Positions 22,589 through 33,342 of a DNA stretch of 64,000 nt are shown here, piece by piece. This DNA is from Oegoconia quadripuncta. Its lineage: Eukaryota; Arthropoda; Insecta; Lepidoptera; Autostichidae. The stretch is taken from contig OX438753.1 of the NCBI GenBank assembly GCA_949316235.1, positions 15,764,028 through 15,828,027 on the forward strand, in the 5' to 3' direction. Under the pieces are notes generated by a model. That model searched no databases. It saw nothing but the letters and a program-made list of their open reading frames with translations, and was not told the origin of the DNA. The position numbers and the translations under genes are program-made. Position 1 is the first letter of the stretch. Each line of letters opens with the position of its first letter.

Positions 22589-22879
22589 AGACGACCTGTT
22601 TGGTGTAGTGGTTAGCAACTCTGGTCACTATACCAAAAGGTTGCGGGTTCGAATCCCGCTGAGGGCATATGTTTGTGTAATGAATACGGACATGTGTACC
22701 CGAGTTATGGATGTTTTCATTTATAATAAGTATTTATTTCCAAAAAAAATATGTATTTATGTAGTATATCAACCATCTGGTAGCCACAACACAAGCCTAT
22801 AGTTGCTTACTGTGGAACTAGATGGCGCTGTATGTATATCTAAGGCTATTTTATTTATTTATTTTATTATTTATTATTA
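22589..22879 (+). mobile_element. SINE-1, near complete
   Basis: It has a head ACGACCTGTTTGGTGTAGTG (A box), a B box in GGTTGCGGGTTCGAATCCCG, a body ending CTAGATGGCGCTGTATGTA, and a TTTA/TTA-rich tail. The 82-codon plus frame across it is not a gene. Confidence 0.9.
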
Positions 22880-23054
22880 CTGTGCCGCAAAACGCCATGC
22901 TGATTTTTTTTTATTTATTTATTTGATAGACAAACAGTTGCTTACATAAATTACATAAGTAGCTCATGTACTCTTAAAATATTACATTAAGTGTTAACCT
23001 ATAGTCTCCTACATTACATTAAAATGATGGCGGATATATCGGACCATATCCATA

Positions 23055-23215
23055 ATAAAGTATCATCATCAACAGCCTTACACATACCCACTATTGGGGC
23101 TCAGCCTCCTCTCACTGGAAGAGGGTTTGGGCCATTCGTTATCCACCACGCGGGCCCAGTGCGGATTGGTGGATTTGTGTCAGACTAGTGGCCACCTTAC
23201 ATAGTCAGTGCCACT
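23055..23215 (+). repeat. Repeat Q, segment with GCGGGCCCAGTGCGG
   Basis: TCATCATCAACAGCCTTACA, CACTGGAAGAGGGTTTGGGC and CGCGGGCCCAGTGCGGATTG match 49155-49270. The 65-codon frame here is incidental. Confidence 0.6.
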
Positions 23216-23237
23216 CGTTTGGCTTTACATACATACA

Positions 23238-23420
23238 TAACGTCATGACCATTATCCCAAATGGGGTGGTCAGAGATATCCCAAACAATAGTGTTTGGGT
23301 ATTCGAAACAGTAAGGGTTTAATGATTAAAACAACATCTCAGGTTCACCTTATGAAATATACAGAAATGCGCACGTGACAGAGGGTGAGACCATCGCAGA
23401 TGAAACGTGCAAATCTATAG
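23238..23420 (+). repeat. Repeat T, copy 2
   Basis: ACGTCATGACCATTATCCCA and GGTCAGAGATATCCCAAACA match 40170-40232. It continues to GTGCAAATCTATAG. Confidence 0.6.
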
Positions 23421-23439
23421 ATGTTTTATAGGTCTTGGT

Positions 23440-23835
23440 TAACGACTGTCTTTAATTTTTTTTTTGTTATGCACCACTTGAACGTACTTGACCTCAATCA
23501 CTGTTGTTGTTGATGTTAAGTGAAGATGAGGTCGAAGGTGGAAGCGTGAATGGACCCGGAAACCCCAACATATTTGGGGGACTGGCTATCTTATCTCTGA
23601 CAACCGGAACACAACAATGCTATTAACATTGCTGCTTGGCGGCAGATGCCGGCCGGACATATAAAATGCCCTACCACCAACCAATTGAACATAACCGGGA
23701 CCGACTATTTAACGTACCTTCCGAAGCACGAAAACACTCGTATTAAAATGCCACTAATTGTCACCATCCAAGGACTGACTGCACCAGACATTGCTTAACT
23801 TCGCTAATCGAAGTCGAGTGCTAATAAAGAATATA
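23440..23835 (+). repeat. Repeat Q interrupted by a SINE-3
   Basis: The left part GGTTAACGACTGTCTTTAA and right part AACCGGGACCGACTATTTAA are contiguous at 10440-10500. Here a minus-strand SINE-3 (about 23462-23690) lies between them. The repeat ends TTGCTTAACTTCGCTAATCG. Confidence 0.65.
23462..23690 (-). mobile_element. SINE-3, truncated, inside repeat Q
   Basis: A poly(T) end, then the SINE-3 tail GTTAAGTGAAGATGAGGTCG and body ACAACCGGAACACAACAATG. The tRNA-like head is missing past CCCTACCACCAACCA. A TTGTTGTTG insertion interrupts the CACACCTGATG block. Confidence 0.8.
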
Positions 23836-25185
23836 TAACATAAATAAAAATATACGACAATACATATCTCATCACAATACTTACAAAATATTTTGGTACG
23901 ACCGTCGCCGAATTAGCCCTTATTATTGAATAACCCTCAAGAGGTGCTTAATATGAAAAATAAAGCTATAAACGGGGCGGTAAATAAGTCGGAGGGCTAT
24001 TCTCATGCTATTCTCATACATTACTTTGAGGTTACCCGGACGTCGGAGAATTTTTCCTTGCTTTGTTTCCTGCTACGGAACTTTACTGACTGAACCGGGA
24101 ACGCGTAGGTAAGTAAATTATTTATGTTAACAGTACATTCGACTTGCTCTATCTTATACTAAAGAAGGTGAATGAAGGGAGATAGAATATTTTGGTGTTT
24201 CTATTGAACGCCTTATTGATTGATGTTATTATCATAATATCCCATTGTGATCTACATGTCATTTTTAAAGATCCGTCGACAAGAGCGATGTTTTTTTATT
24301 AATCGCTCAGACTCCTACTGTACAGTACTCGTACCTGTACAGGCTGGCCTACACAATGTGTAAATTTAAGTTCCTACTTTTAGACGTTTTAAAAAACCTC
24401 TTTTGTAGTTTTTTAATCTGTACTTTTTTGTACCTACCTTTTTTGTTTTTTAGCTTAAAAGATTTAAAAGTATTTAAATTTACATCCTGTATATGACGAT
24501 GTCCGACAAAACAATGTTAAACTGTGGTTTCTTTATACTTATTTATGAGCGTTTATTATTGATCTTATTATGATCAAATTTAAAAAGTTTGGTGCTGTGA
24601 TATAGCGACAGACATGTGGACATTGTTAGGGTTCCGTTTTTCCCTTTGGATACTGAACTCTATAATTGGACAGCTGTCATATATATTTTCAACAAAGAAT
24701 AGAAATAGAACTTAATATCTTTTCTGATCTAAATTCGTCGATCTTAATTTATCAACAACACAAAACTGATGTCAAATAACTTTGCTTTTAAAATAAGATC
24801 AAAATTTCCACAGAAAGTAAATGTTTAATTACACTTGAAAGCATTTTAATTTCGATTGACAAAATGATAGATTATAGATAAGTAATAAATGATGGTGTTG
24901 TTTACGTCAATTTCAATTAAGAGCATCGTCGCAGCGAAAATGATGATGACGTATAGATAAATAGAGGGCAATATTTTAACCATAACTGCGGTCGCACCTA
25001 TAAGAGCTACATTGAAAATATTTACAGACCACAGCTATCTATACTTAAATCTATAGTTCCAAAAAGTATAAAAAACCAGCGTAGTGATGACTACATGGGT
25101 AAATACTGTAAAGTTGTAAATGTTTATAAACTAAAAGTGGCCGTAGTACCTATATGAAGAACATTGCAACATTCGATCCCTAGTT
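23836..25185. other. No gene recognised
   Basis: Unique AT-rich sequence. An AGGGTTCCGTTTTTCCCTTT fragment at about 24629-24648 is a common lepidopteran repeat motif. Confidence 0.45.
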
Positions 25186-25456
25186 AGACGACCGATTGGT
25201 GTAGTGGATAGTGACCCTATCAGCGAAACCAACGGTTTGAATTTTTTTTTATTGTATTCACTGTTCGATGTTCGAATGTGTAAATGTTTGTGTGATGAAT
25301 ACGAACATTTATTCCCGAATCATGGATGTTTATACAAATATTTTTGTGTGTTTCTCCGTTATCTAGTATCCATATCCATCGTACAAGCTTTGCTTAGTTT
25401 GGGACTAGATGATTGGTGTAAGTGTCCGAAATATTTATTACTTTATTTATTTATAG
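25186..25456 (+). mobile_element. SINE-2 with a damaged B box
   Basis: The head GACGACCGATTGGTGTAGTG is intact. The B box is replaced by a T-rich insertion (25236-25260), so this copy should not be transcribed by pol III. The body TTGCTTAGTTTGGGACTAGA and a TTTATTTATTT tail follow. The 146-codon frame running through it and the next SINE is incidental. Confidence 0.8.
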
Positions 25457-25710
25457 AAAAAAAAGGACAAAATACGAAAACCCGTAGTCGTATTTGTCTG
25501 TATATAACTTACCCACATACAATAATGTGTACGGAACGCGTATATGGAAATATTTTGTACCGACGACGACGACCGATTGGTGTAGTGGATAGTGACCCTG
25601 TCAGTGAAACCAACGGTTGCGGGTTCGAATCCCGCGACGGGTAAATGTTTGTGTGATGAATATGAACATTTTTTCCTGAGTCATGGATGTTTATATAAAT
25701 ATTTATGTAT

Positions 25711-25968
25711 GTTTTTTTTTTTTTTTTTTAAATTAGAATGGGATCGCTCTTGACCTTAATCTGGACTAATGTCGAGATAAGGTCTACGATGGAACGAGCT
25801 TTCCCAGAAGATACCTATTTAACCTGACTTTAAAGAGCTGCGGGTTATATGCGATTGGAAATACAGACGGAGGCAATGCGTTCCACTCCTTAGCCGTGCG
25901 CATGAGAAACGAAGACCTAAAACGCTTGGTCCTTATAAATGGCACGTCAAATAAGTGCGGGTGATATC
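25711..25968 (-). mobile_element. 5'-truncated jockey/CR1-type LINE nested in SINE-2
   Basis: It has a poly(T) at 25711-25728 (poly(A) tail on the minus strand), a short 3' UTR shared with 17551-17651, and the ORF2 end at 25784-25963. Target duplication is ambiguous because both flanks are T-rich. Confidence 0.8.
25784..25963 (-). pseudogene. LINE reverse transcriptase C-terminal fragment
   Basis: 59 codons and a TAG read F-D-V-P-F-I-R-T-K-R-F-R-S-S-F-L, then R-T-A-K-E-W-N-A-L-P-P-S-V-F-P and Y-N-P-Q-L-F-K-V-R-L-N-R-Y-L-L-G-K. This is the typical C-terminus of insect jockey/CR1-type ORF2 proteins. The frame is intact, so the insertion is relatively young. It cannot encode an active enzyme. 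Confidence 0.85.
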
Positions 25969-26070
25969 CTTTATCCGTTATCTAGTATCCATAGCACAAA
26001 CTTTGCTTAGTTTGGGACTAGATGATTGGTGTAAGTGTCCGAAATATTTATTTATTCATTATTATTATAT

Positions 26071-26789
26071 TGTAGCCAAACATTTTAAATTTTTTATTTA
26101 AATTTAAATAATTACCTATAACAACCGTTGAGAGTTTAATTGATAGTGTAAAAAACTAAAACAGTTCTAAAAACATATTACTTGAATTCCTGATTTTTTT
26201 GTAATAAAATAATACATAAAAATAGTAATGGGTAATGAGCACATAGTGATCTCACCACACCGCAGATAAACCCAGCGATTTGGGCGAGCGGCGAAATTGT
26301 ATCCACATAATCGTACTTACTGTTGTAGAAAAAAAAAATTAGGCGCGGTATTCTGTAATTTCATCGCTAGGGATGTTCAATGACTAATAGAATAAATTTA
26401 CACCAAAACAACATTGAGTTTTATCTCCATTATTTTGCAAATACCCTACACTTTAAATTTTTATTTGACGGTAAACAAAAATTGTTATTCTTTTGATCGA
26501 TGAGAAGAATATTGATTATGAAAATTTGAAAATCCGCGGTGGAATTGTATCAAAAAAATCATACTTTATTAGGTAGGTGAACATTAGTTGACTGTCTGTA
26601 AGTGCTTCTAGCTATTGTGTTTTATACTATATATTAGGTATTTATTTATTTATATATATTTATATTATTAAGTAAGTCTATTAATATGATATTATTATTA
26701 TATTTATGCATACTTACCTATAATTATTTCTTTAGTTGGTAGTATCGTGCACCCTAGCTGTTTTTCTACCTACAAATGTCCCATAGCTG
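26071..26789. other. No gene recognised
   Basis: AT-rich, unique; TTATTTATTTATATATATT simple sequence near 26640-26660. Confidence 0.5.
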
Positions 26790-26908
26790 TGAGTTGTCTG
26801 GAAGAGATCGCTTTTAGTGATAAGACCGCCTAATTGTGTTTTATTGTTATCATCAAAAATTATTGTATTATGCAATAGCATTGCATTGCATTATATTGTA
26901 TTGTAAGC
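26790..26908 (+). mobile_element. LINE 3' end (GATCGCTTTTAGTGATAAG)
   Basis: GGAAGAGATCGCTTTTAGTG, TAAGACCGCCTAATTGTG and a TTGCATTGCATTATATTGTA tail. This is the same family as 20231-20345 on the opposite strand. Confidence 0.65.
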
Positions 26909-27238
26909 GTTAGTCGTCATAAACATTTTTATTTTGGCTGAAACGACTACAATAGTATTAACCATGTGACTACTCTGATAGCGATACCACTTACGATTGA
27001 TTGGTCGCCTAATAATTTGGTTATATTTCATCCGAGAATGAAATATTTTGCCTATAATTCATCATCTAAGTCGAGAAAACGTCATATTATCGTACGAGAA
27101 ACACGTCAGTTACTACGTTACGATTACGATGACTATCTTAAAACTATAAAACAAGACTACTAAAAGGAACTAATTAGAAAATAGGAAGGTGTTATCGAAG
27201 TTAGAACAGTTAGTTAGCTTCCGACGTGCCGACCGTAC
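26909..27238. other. No gene recognised
   Basis: Unique sequence with a 65-codon plus frame of no recognised type. Confidence 0.45.
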
Positions 27239-27240
27239 TA

Positions 27241-27615
27241 TTGGGTCTTTACCTATGAAATTGGAGTTCTTTTTCTTCGTTAATTTGTTTTTTATTTGGA
27301 AATTATATATGGTATATTATTTCAAGGTTTCACATGAATTTCTGGGCTAAATCACATAATAAAAAAAAATTGAACAGAGCTCTTTTCATGTACTTCCCAT
27401 AATCATTTCTTAGATTCGTTGAAACTTTTATAAAGCGGTTACTTTTAAAAATTAAGCTGCCTATACTTAATTTAATGTTATCCGATAATACACACAAAGT
27501 TTAGCTAAATTTGGATTTGCCGTTCCCAAAAAAAAAATCAAAAATGTTTGTATGGAGAAAACAGTCTTAATGAAATTCTTCAAACAAAACGCCAATTTCA
27601 TAGGTAAGGACCTAA
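27241..27615. mobile_element. Mariner-type MITE, copy 1
   Basis: The 375-bp element has terminal inverted repeats starting TTGGGTCTTTACCTATGAAA, with the other end giving TTAGGTCCTTACCTATGAAA in reverse complement, flanked by TA (27239-27240 and 27616-27617). The same sequence occurs in opposite orientation at 57351-57777. The termini resemble those of mariner elements (ATGAAATTGGCGTT type). No transposase is encoded. Confidence 0.8.
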
Positions 27616-27776
27616 TATTTCCACCCTAAATACTGAGACTAACTCGGCATACATTGCTTGGAAGCTTAGTTCCGTTAATTCAAATATCCTTACATCCAGC
27701 AATGTATGCCGAAATAGTCTTTGCATTTAGGTTGGTGTAATAAGCGCTTCCTAGCTTCCGATTTCCTAATTAGAGT

Positions 27777-28238
27777 CAGTGACGGATTAACCCTTAATCA
27801 AATTAAGCAATTGCCTAGGGCATCATTTATTTTATTATTATTATATTTATTATTATTATTATTATTATTATCATGTCTGGGGGGGCACCAGAAGAAGCAC
27901 AAAAAAATCCGTCCTTAGGGCATCACGTCTCACTCGCACGTCACCAAAAACCACACAAAAAAAAGTTTATAGGACTAATTTGAAAATTCGCGCGTTTTAA
28001 GTTAACATAAGAGCCGACCTAGAGTCACCCCGCTCTCCCGCTTGCGCCCACTCGCTGCCGGCTAGTCTAGTGCATTCGGCAATTCGAAAGCACCGGTATT
28101 GCGATCAGCCAATCACAAATCACCCCTTCCCCGCGGGCCCCCCGCCTGGCATTAAAGACCGATTCTAGTTGACATACGGATAGGGGGGCTCACAGGCGTG
28201 GATTGCTTAGGGCATCAAGTAGTCTTAATCCGTCACTG
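27777..28238. mobile_element. Non-autonomous hAT-type element with 8-bp target duplication
   Basis: The element is 462 bp and starts CAGTGACGGATTAA (27777-27790), ending with the exact inverted copy (28225-28238). It is flanked by the 8-bp direct repeat ATTAGAGT (27769-27776 and 28239-28246). CAGTG-type termini and an 8-bp duplication are the hallmarks of hAT transposons. Inside are a TTA microsatellite (about 27827-27870), three copies of a TAGGGCATCA motif and a GC-rich stretch (about 28010-28190). There is no open frame resembling a transposase. Confidence 0.85.
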
Positions 28239-28278
28239 ATTAGAGTGTTCCTAATTAGATTTCCTCCAAATAGGATAG

Positions 28279-28503
28279 TTTAATAAGAGGTTTAGGACGG
28301 AGTCGGCAGTCTCTCATAGATTTATCGTAATAGTAGGTACAATCTTACCACGTACGACCACCCTGTGGAACGAACTTCCGGCAGCGTTATTCCCGAACGA
28401 GTACGACATTGGAACCTTCAAGAAACAAGCCTACACCTTCCTCAAAGACCGGCAACGCATCTGTGACCCTTTTGGTGTTGCGGGTGTCCATGGGCGGCGG
28501 TGA
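28279..28503 (+). pseudogene. LINE reverse transcriptase C-terminal fragment, 75 codons
   Basis: The frame is open from after a TAG (28276-28278) to a TGA at 28501-28503. It reads ...V-G-T-I-L-P-R-T-T-T-L-W-N-E-L-P-A-A-L-F-P-N-E-Y-D, then F-K-K-Q-A-Y-T-F-L-K-D-R-Q-R-I-C-D and V-H-G-R-R. The W-N-x-L-P-x-x-x-F-P block identifies the ORF2 C-terminus. The fragment at 3528-3620 is a second copy. It follows the hAT element within 40 bp. Confidence 0.8.
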
Positions 28504-28558
28504 TTGCTTTCCATCAGGTGATCTCGAGGCTCGTTTGCCGCCCTCTCATATTAAAAAA
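28504..28558 (+). repeat. 3' UTR and A-rich tail of the preceding LINE
   Basis: TTGCTTTCCATCAGGTGATC then CGTTTGCCGCCCTCTCATAT and an A run match 3621-3678. Confidence 0.75.
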
Positions 28559-28894
28559 AATCAATTTGTGCGTACTGATTGATGTATTAGGGTACATTTG
28601 CTAATGCGGCGTCCAACTGTGACCTAAATCATTGAAACTTACAAGTTGGATTTTCTATAATTTTTAATTACTTTTTTTTTTTACTGAAAAAGCTTATTTT
28701 TGATTGTAACAGGTATAGACTAAGGTAGAAGGTCTATTATGCATATAATACGAGTATATACTGTATCAGAAGGGTCCGCTCCTCTATATCTCCGAAAACA
28801 AACTATTTTATGTTTGTTAGCTTACAAAATAGTTTTTTTTTTGATTGTGTAAGCTGGATATGTTAAGTGTACCCGGTGTATCTATAAAATTTAG
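28559..28894. other. No gene recognised
   Basis: AT-rich; an imperfect hairpin AAACTATTTT...AAAATAGTTT at about 28801-28835. Confidence 0.5.
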
Positions 28895-29100
28895 ATTTAT
28901 TTATTTCATTTATTTATTTACATAGAATCAACAGCATTATTACAAATTCTTATACAGAAAACTAATACCTAAGTTTTACCAGATTACATCTTTTTACTTT
29001 TGCTTAACCCTACTGTGAAAGCAATTTTCCCCTGAGAAGAACAAGCAAGAAGCTCAGTTTCATTACTCTCGTCATCATATGTAATGAAAAGTGCTCATGT
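28895..29100 (-). repeat. LINE 3' UTR with TTATT tail
   Basis: A TTATTTATTTCATTTATT run at the left is the tail. On the minus strand GCTTCTTGCTTGTTCTTCTC matches the motif of the LINE at 12684-13222. Confidence 0.6.
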
Positions 29101-29340
29101 CTACAATACAAACTAGCCCAAATTCGACAATCTTGCCATTTGCCATCAGGGAGTTCCAGTGCCTACATGCCGGCTCCATCATCAGATCTGCTAGATGGTA
29201 CCATAATATTACATTGTCACCAAATTACATAATATGCCAAATTTTAGCTCAATCAGATAAGTAATGAGTGGTTGAAAAATGCTTTGTAAATTTCGAAACG
29301 GACAACTTACATACATACCTACATTGCAGGCTTTTTATTA
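29101..29340 (+). repeat. Lepidopteran interspersed repeat (GCCGGCTCCATCATCAGATC)
   Basis: GCCGGCTCCATCATCAGATC, GGTACCATAATATTACATTG and TTTTAGCTCAATCAGATAAG form a block I know to recur in lepidopteran genomes. Only one copy lies here. Confidence 0.45.
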
Positions 29341-31151
29341 TTATTTTTATTTTCATTGCAGGCTAAATAAAAGTTTGTAAAAAAGGGAGAATTTTTGATT
29401 TTAATACGTTTTGCTGTTTAGCTGAAAAAGATTGTATTATTTCCTTCAAGGTGTTTACCATCTAATTGCCTGCGTCCTAAACTAAAGCCCAAGAGTCTCC
29501 AACTGCAGCAGGCGTTATCGCAGCGGTTTTTATTATTCAAAGCAATTCCTATTTAAGAGTGGAAATAGCTTAAATATTCTTACTAGCGATTTAGCATAAC
29601 TTATAAAGGAATATCCACTGCTTAAACTGTATTGGAAAGAAAAGCAAAATATATGTTAATATTGGAATTCCGTTGAGAGCTCGCTGAACGTGTGGGTGGA
29701 TTCCATAAATATGCATGTATGGGCTAATCGGATGCCTGTGATTGCTAGAGGGAAGTGTTTGTGGGAAGTGCTAGAGGGAAGGTTTTAGGGATGCGTACTA
29801 TTGTTGCGACAAAATAAAGGAAGGATTAGGACTTTAAGTCTATTATATATATTATAATAAGTCTATTATTATGTTCAGTAGAATAAAAATTGCAAAACCA
29901 GGTCCACCACAAACGGTAACCTAATATGTGTAAGAATGCCATTGAATTTTGAACGGAAAATATATTTTGCAGTTATGCAGTTAAACGTCTCAAATAAGAC
30001 TTGTAATTGATACAATTAGGCGGCCTTATCACTAAGAGCGATCTCTTCAACCAGCGAGGCAACCTTTGTGTGTAGGAGTATAAATAAAAAGGTGTTCCAG
30101 CTATATTTATTTATTTAACATTTTTTCAGGATAACAACAGCTTATAAGAACAATGTATTACTACAGTTATCGATTTTTGAAACAATGCACGGTCGTGTTC
30201 GTATGGACAAATACCAAGACTGGAAAGGCGCAACTGAACAATAAAGTGGAAGCCTATTGGTAAGTAGTTGGTAGGTGTGTAGTACATATTATTATTATAG
30301 GCTATGACACTTGGACAAATACGGATGGATACGCATCGATTCTCAAGTCATTTGTTATCCTACCCCGTACAAGTACAAAGAGTAAATAAAGACACTCTGG
30401 AATTTAACTAGTCCACTATATTGATTTAGTTGTTGTCTTAGTGTAAGTTGAAAAAGTAAGCAAAGGCGGATAGTGTATAGCGAGTGGGGTGTACCTACCG
30501 GCCAATACAAGACTCATACGTCATGCGTGAGGAAGTGTAATTGAATATGTAAAAGTATGTGTGCCCAACAGTGGACCTGTATAGTATGTATGCATGTGTG
30601 TGTGCAGTAAAGTTGTCTGTCGAAGCCCTAGCGTAAACAGTCAAAATCATAGATAGGATCGACGCTGCTACGTACATATTACATGCATATATATTATATA
30701 CAATACATTAATCATAACCCTGCTTATGCTTCGCCGTATTCAGGTAAAAAAGGATTTGTGGCCCAATTCCACTTTTTCTATATTTTTAGCTCGATATTTA
30801 AAGGTATCCCAACCCCACTATAAATTAAGGACCCTTACTACAGAACTTATGTTACTCTAACTAATAAAAAAAGGACCAGTAATGTAAAGAATGCATCACT
30901 ATCAGAAATCAAATTATTTTGTTACTGTGATGATAAAATTGTAAATATGATAGGATGTGTGTTTTTGGTGACCTAGGACCGAGCGTCATTTGGAGGCTTC
31001 ACTGCAAATTACAGCGCATGCTGAATTATGGAAACTCTTTACCTCCACTTTGCAACACCGACAATTAAACCACATGCTCCTTTCTTTTTAGATACTTGAT
31101 TATGTATAGGCTCTCTAGTACGTAAGTATACTTGTCATATTTATCATTTAT
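29341..31151. other. No gene recognised; one LINE 3' end fragment
   Basis: Mostly unique. 30001-30075 carries a minus-strand LINE 3' end (GGCGGCCTTATCACTAAGAG). A 60-codon minus frame at 30495-30677 is unsupported. Confidence 0.45.
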
Positions 31152-31446
31152 GACGACTGTTTGGTGTAGTGGTTAGAAACTCTGCTGCTATACCAAAAGG
31201 TCGCGGGTTCGAATCCCGCTAGGGACATATGTTTGTATGATGAATACGGACATGTGTACCCGAGTTATGGATGTTTTTCAGTATGTATTTATTTACAAAA
31301 AAAATGTATTTGTGTAGTGTATCAACCATCTGGTATCCACAAGTCTAGTTACTTAGTGCGTACAGACAGCGCCATCTAGTTTCACACTAAGCAACTACAT
31401 ATTGGACATATACAGATATGCCCAAGGATATTATTATTATTATTTA
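31152..31446 (+). mobile_element. SINE-1 with an inverted 3' segment
   Basis: The head and B box (GGTCGCGGGTTCGAATCCCG) are intact. After AGTTACTTAGTG (31347-31358) the expected GGAACTAGATGGCGCTGT appears inverted as ACAGACAGCGCCATCTAGTT, followed by CACTAAGCAACT (31385-31396), which pairs with the left flank. A TTATTATTATT tail ends the element. Confidence 0.8.
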
Positions 31447-32622
31447 ATTATCATATCTACATGAGCATCTAAATATTCACAACATTATATTCCCAGTATT
31501 TATTTTGGATCGATTCGATCTGAATGGAGAGCATAAAATAAGGTATTTAATTACACAACATCTTAAGTACACTTACTTAAACTCACAGACTCTTTCACTC
31601 ATCCACCCATACACTAAACATTCGTCGTCCCTCACCTAACACTTATCATCAACGTAATGTAACTTTAAGTACCTACCTATAGTTAATTATATTATAAGTT
31701 TATCCAGCTTAGTTACAAAATGTAATGTTCTTTGGCTGGTTAATAAAATGTTTTTATTTATTTTTTATACAGGACTGTTGGTATCTTTGAATGAATTAAG
31801 TCTGTAACGACTTGTTGGCCGGGCAACATCTTAAATTCTGTCATTTCAGAGTCAAAATTCCATCTTTAACGAAATATACAAGTGGAAACTTAAGAATAGG
31901 CTCGATAAAACTATGATCCATTAATCTGCTTCTTATTTGATTATTGCCAGTCAGTGTAAATCTTTGATTATTCCAGTATTTTAAAACGCAGTATTTTAAA
32001 GTTATTGTGGCCGTCGTACAACGTTGATTAGTAAAAATAATTAAATATTAAGTAGAACTATCGTAACTATAGTCAATAGTCAATTTTCTAAAACCCATAT
32101 AGAATATTAAAAAATTGCCACTATTAAAAAAGGTAGAAAAAAATGCGACGGCTGTGACGTTACCATCCGTAGGTTCGCTCCAGTTTTAAATAAAGCTTTC
32201 TATCAAAAAGGTGCGTAACATTGTATGCGTTTAAGTGGCCTAATTTACAGGATAAGGGAATTAGTTCCGCATCAATCGGCTCAACTCTCGGTAATTTCAT
32301 CACGTAACATGCAAACTTTAAGATCGGAACGTCAGTTGCAAATTGTTTCGTAAACTATCGCTCCATAGTTGCAAGTACGAAGCAGATGGCGCGGGCGGTT
32401 CGTGTGAGTTGTTTGGAGGAAACTTAAATAAGGGTTAAAATACACTAGAGCGTATTGCGACACTCGCGACGCAGATCCTGGCCAGGCGCTTATTAAATAA
32501 CGAATATTGATTAAAATAAATAAACTTCGTTGTATATGAAATTAGTGCATCCAGATTATGCGTATCCCATTGTGCTGTGTAGTTTCCTGGGGGTGTCGAA
32601 AAAGGAGACTATGGGACTTGAT
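31447..32622. other. No gene recognised
   Basis: Unique sequence. A CTGGGGGTGTCGAAAAAGGA fragment at about 32588-32607 is related to the CCCGTGGATGTCGCCAAAGG motif at about 21664. Confidence 0.45.
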
Positions 32623-32806
32623 GATTGGCTACACAAATATTTTCATTAGAATATACATATATAAACATATATAAATGAATATATCCATAACTCGTGAACA
32701 CGCGTCCGTATCCATCATGCAAACATATATGCCCTTAGAGGTATTTGAACCCGCAACCTTTTAGTATAGCAGTCTGGATTTCTAACCACTACACCAAACA
32801 GGTCGT
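32623..32806 (-). mobile_element. SINE-1, 3'-truncated and diverged
   Basis: On the minus strand it has ACGACCTGTTTGGTGTAGTG, a degenerate B box (GGTTGCGGGTTCAAATACCT) and the middle section. It ends near CTACACAAATATTTT. Confidence 0.8.
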
Positions 32807-33342
32807 ATGTACTTGTTTATTTATTCACCCACTCTTTAGTAACGCTGTAATTTACTTAATGAATAAAAAAAACCTGTTCTCAAAGGCATCTTGTTCCTCT
32901 ATTATCATCAGGAACTTCTAAAAGAACTCTGGATTACAGCTTATCGCTTCCACGAATACCATTGCAGCTTTAGACGAATGAGGTAAGAATTTTACGGTCG
33001 AGATTAGCATCTAAAATCGATGAAGAAAGTAAACACATTGATACTTCAGATCGAGTACAGGATTAGCTTCACTTTTTCTCGTAAGTAATACAAAATTGCG
33101 AACAAAACATGGAAATATATTCACCAAACAATAGTAAAGCAATTCCCATGCATCATATTGTTGGTCAAAACACGTCAACAGGATAATAAGCACGTATGAT
33201 AATAAACCCTAGATGTATGTTTACTAGATGTATAGTTGAAACCACTTGAATACGCTATACATTAACATTTATAGGTGGTAATTAGAGATTGTCATTTGTC
33301 CTCGGAAATTAGAAATTATACTTATTGATGATGTCAAAAACA
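32807..33342. other. No gene recognised
   Basis: Unique. A 60-codon minus frame at 33011-33193 has no motif. Confidence 0.45.

Larger units (their letters stand above)
25566..26070 (+). mobile_element. SINE-2 interrupted by a minus-strand LINE
   Basis: It has a head with A box and an intact B box (TGCGGGTTCGAATCCCGCG, 25618-25636), and a body up to TTATGTATGTTT (25710). After the LINE at 25711-25968 it resumes with TTATCCGTTATCTAGTATCC. The uninterrupted junction is seen at 59157-59184. Confidence 0.85.

Noticed and set aside
22554..22802. Possible tRNA gene (A and B boxes with GGTTCGAATCC)
   Set aside because: The A and B boxes belong to SINE-1. The sequence does not fold into a complete cloverleaf, and a long SINE body follows. 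The same applies to the other SINE heads.
25204..25644. 146-codon plus-strand frame
   Set aside because: It spans one SINE-2 and the head of the next, with no independent coding signal.
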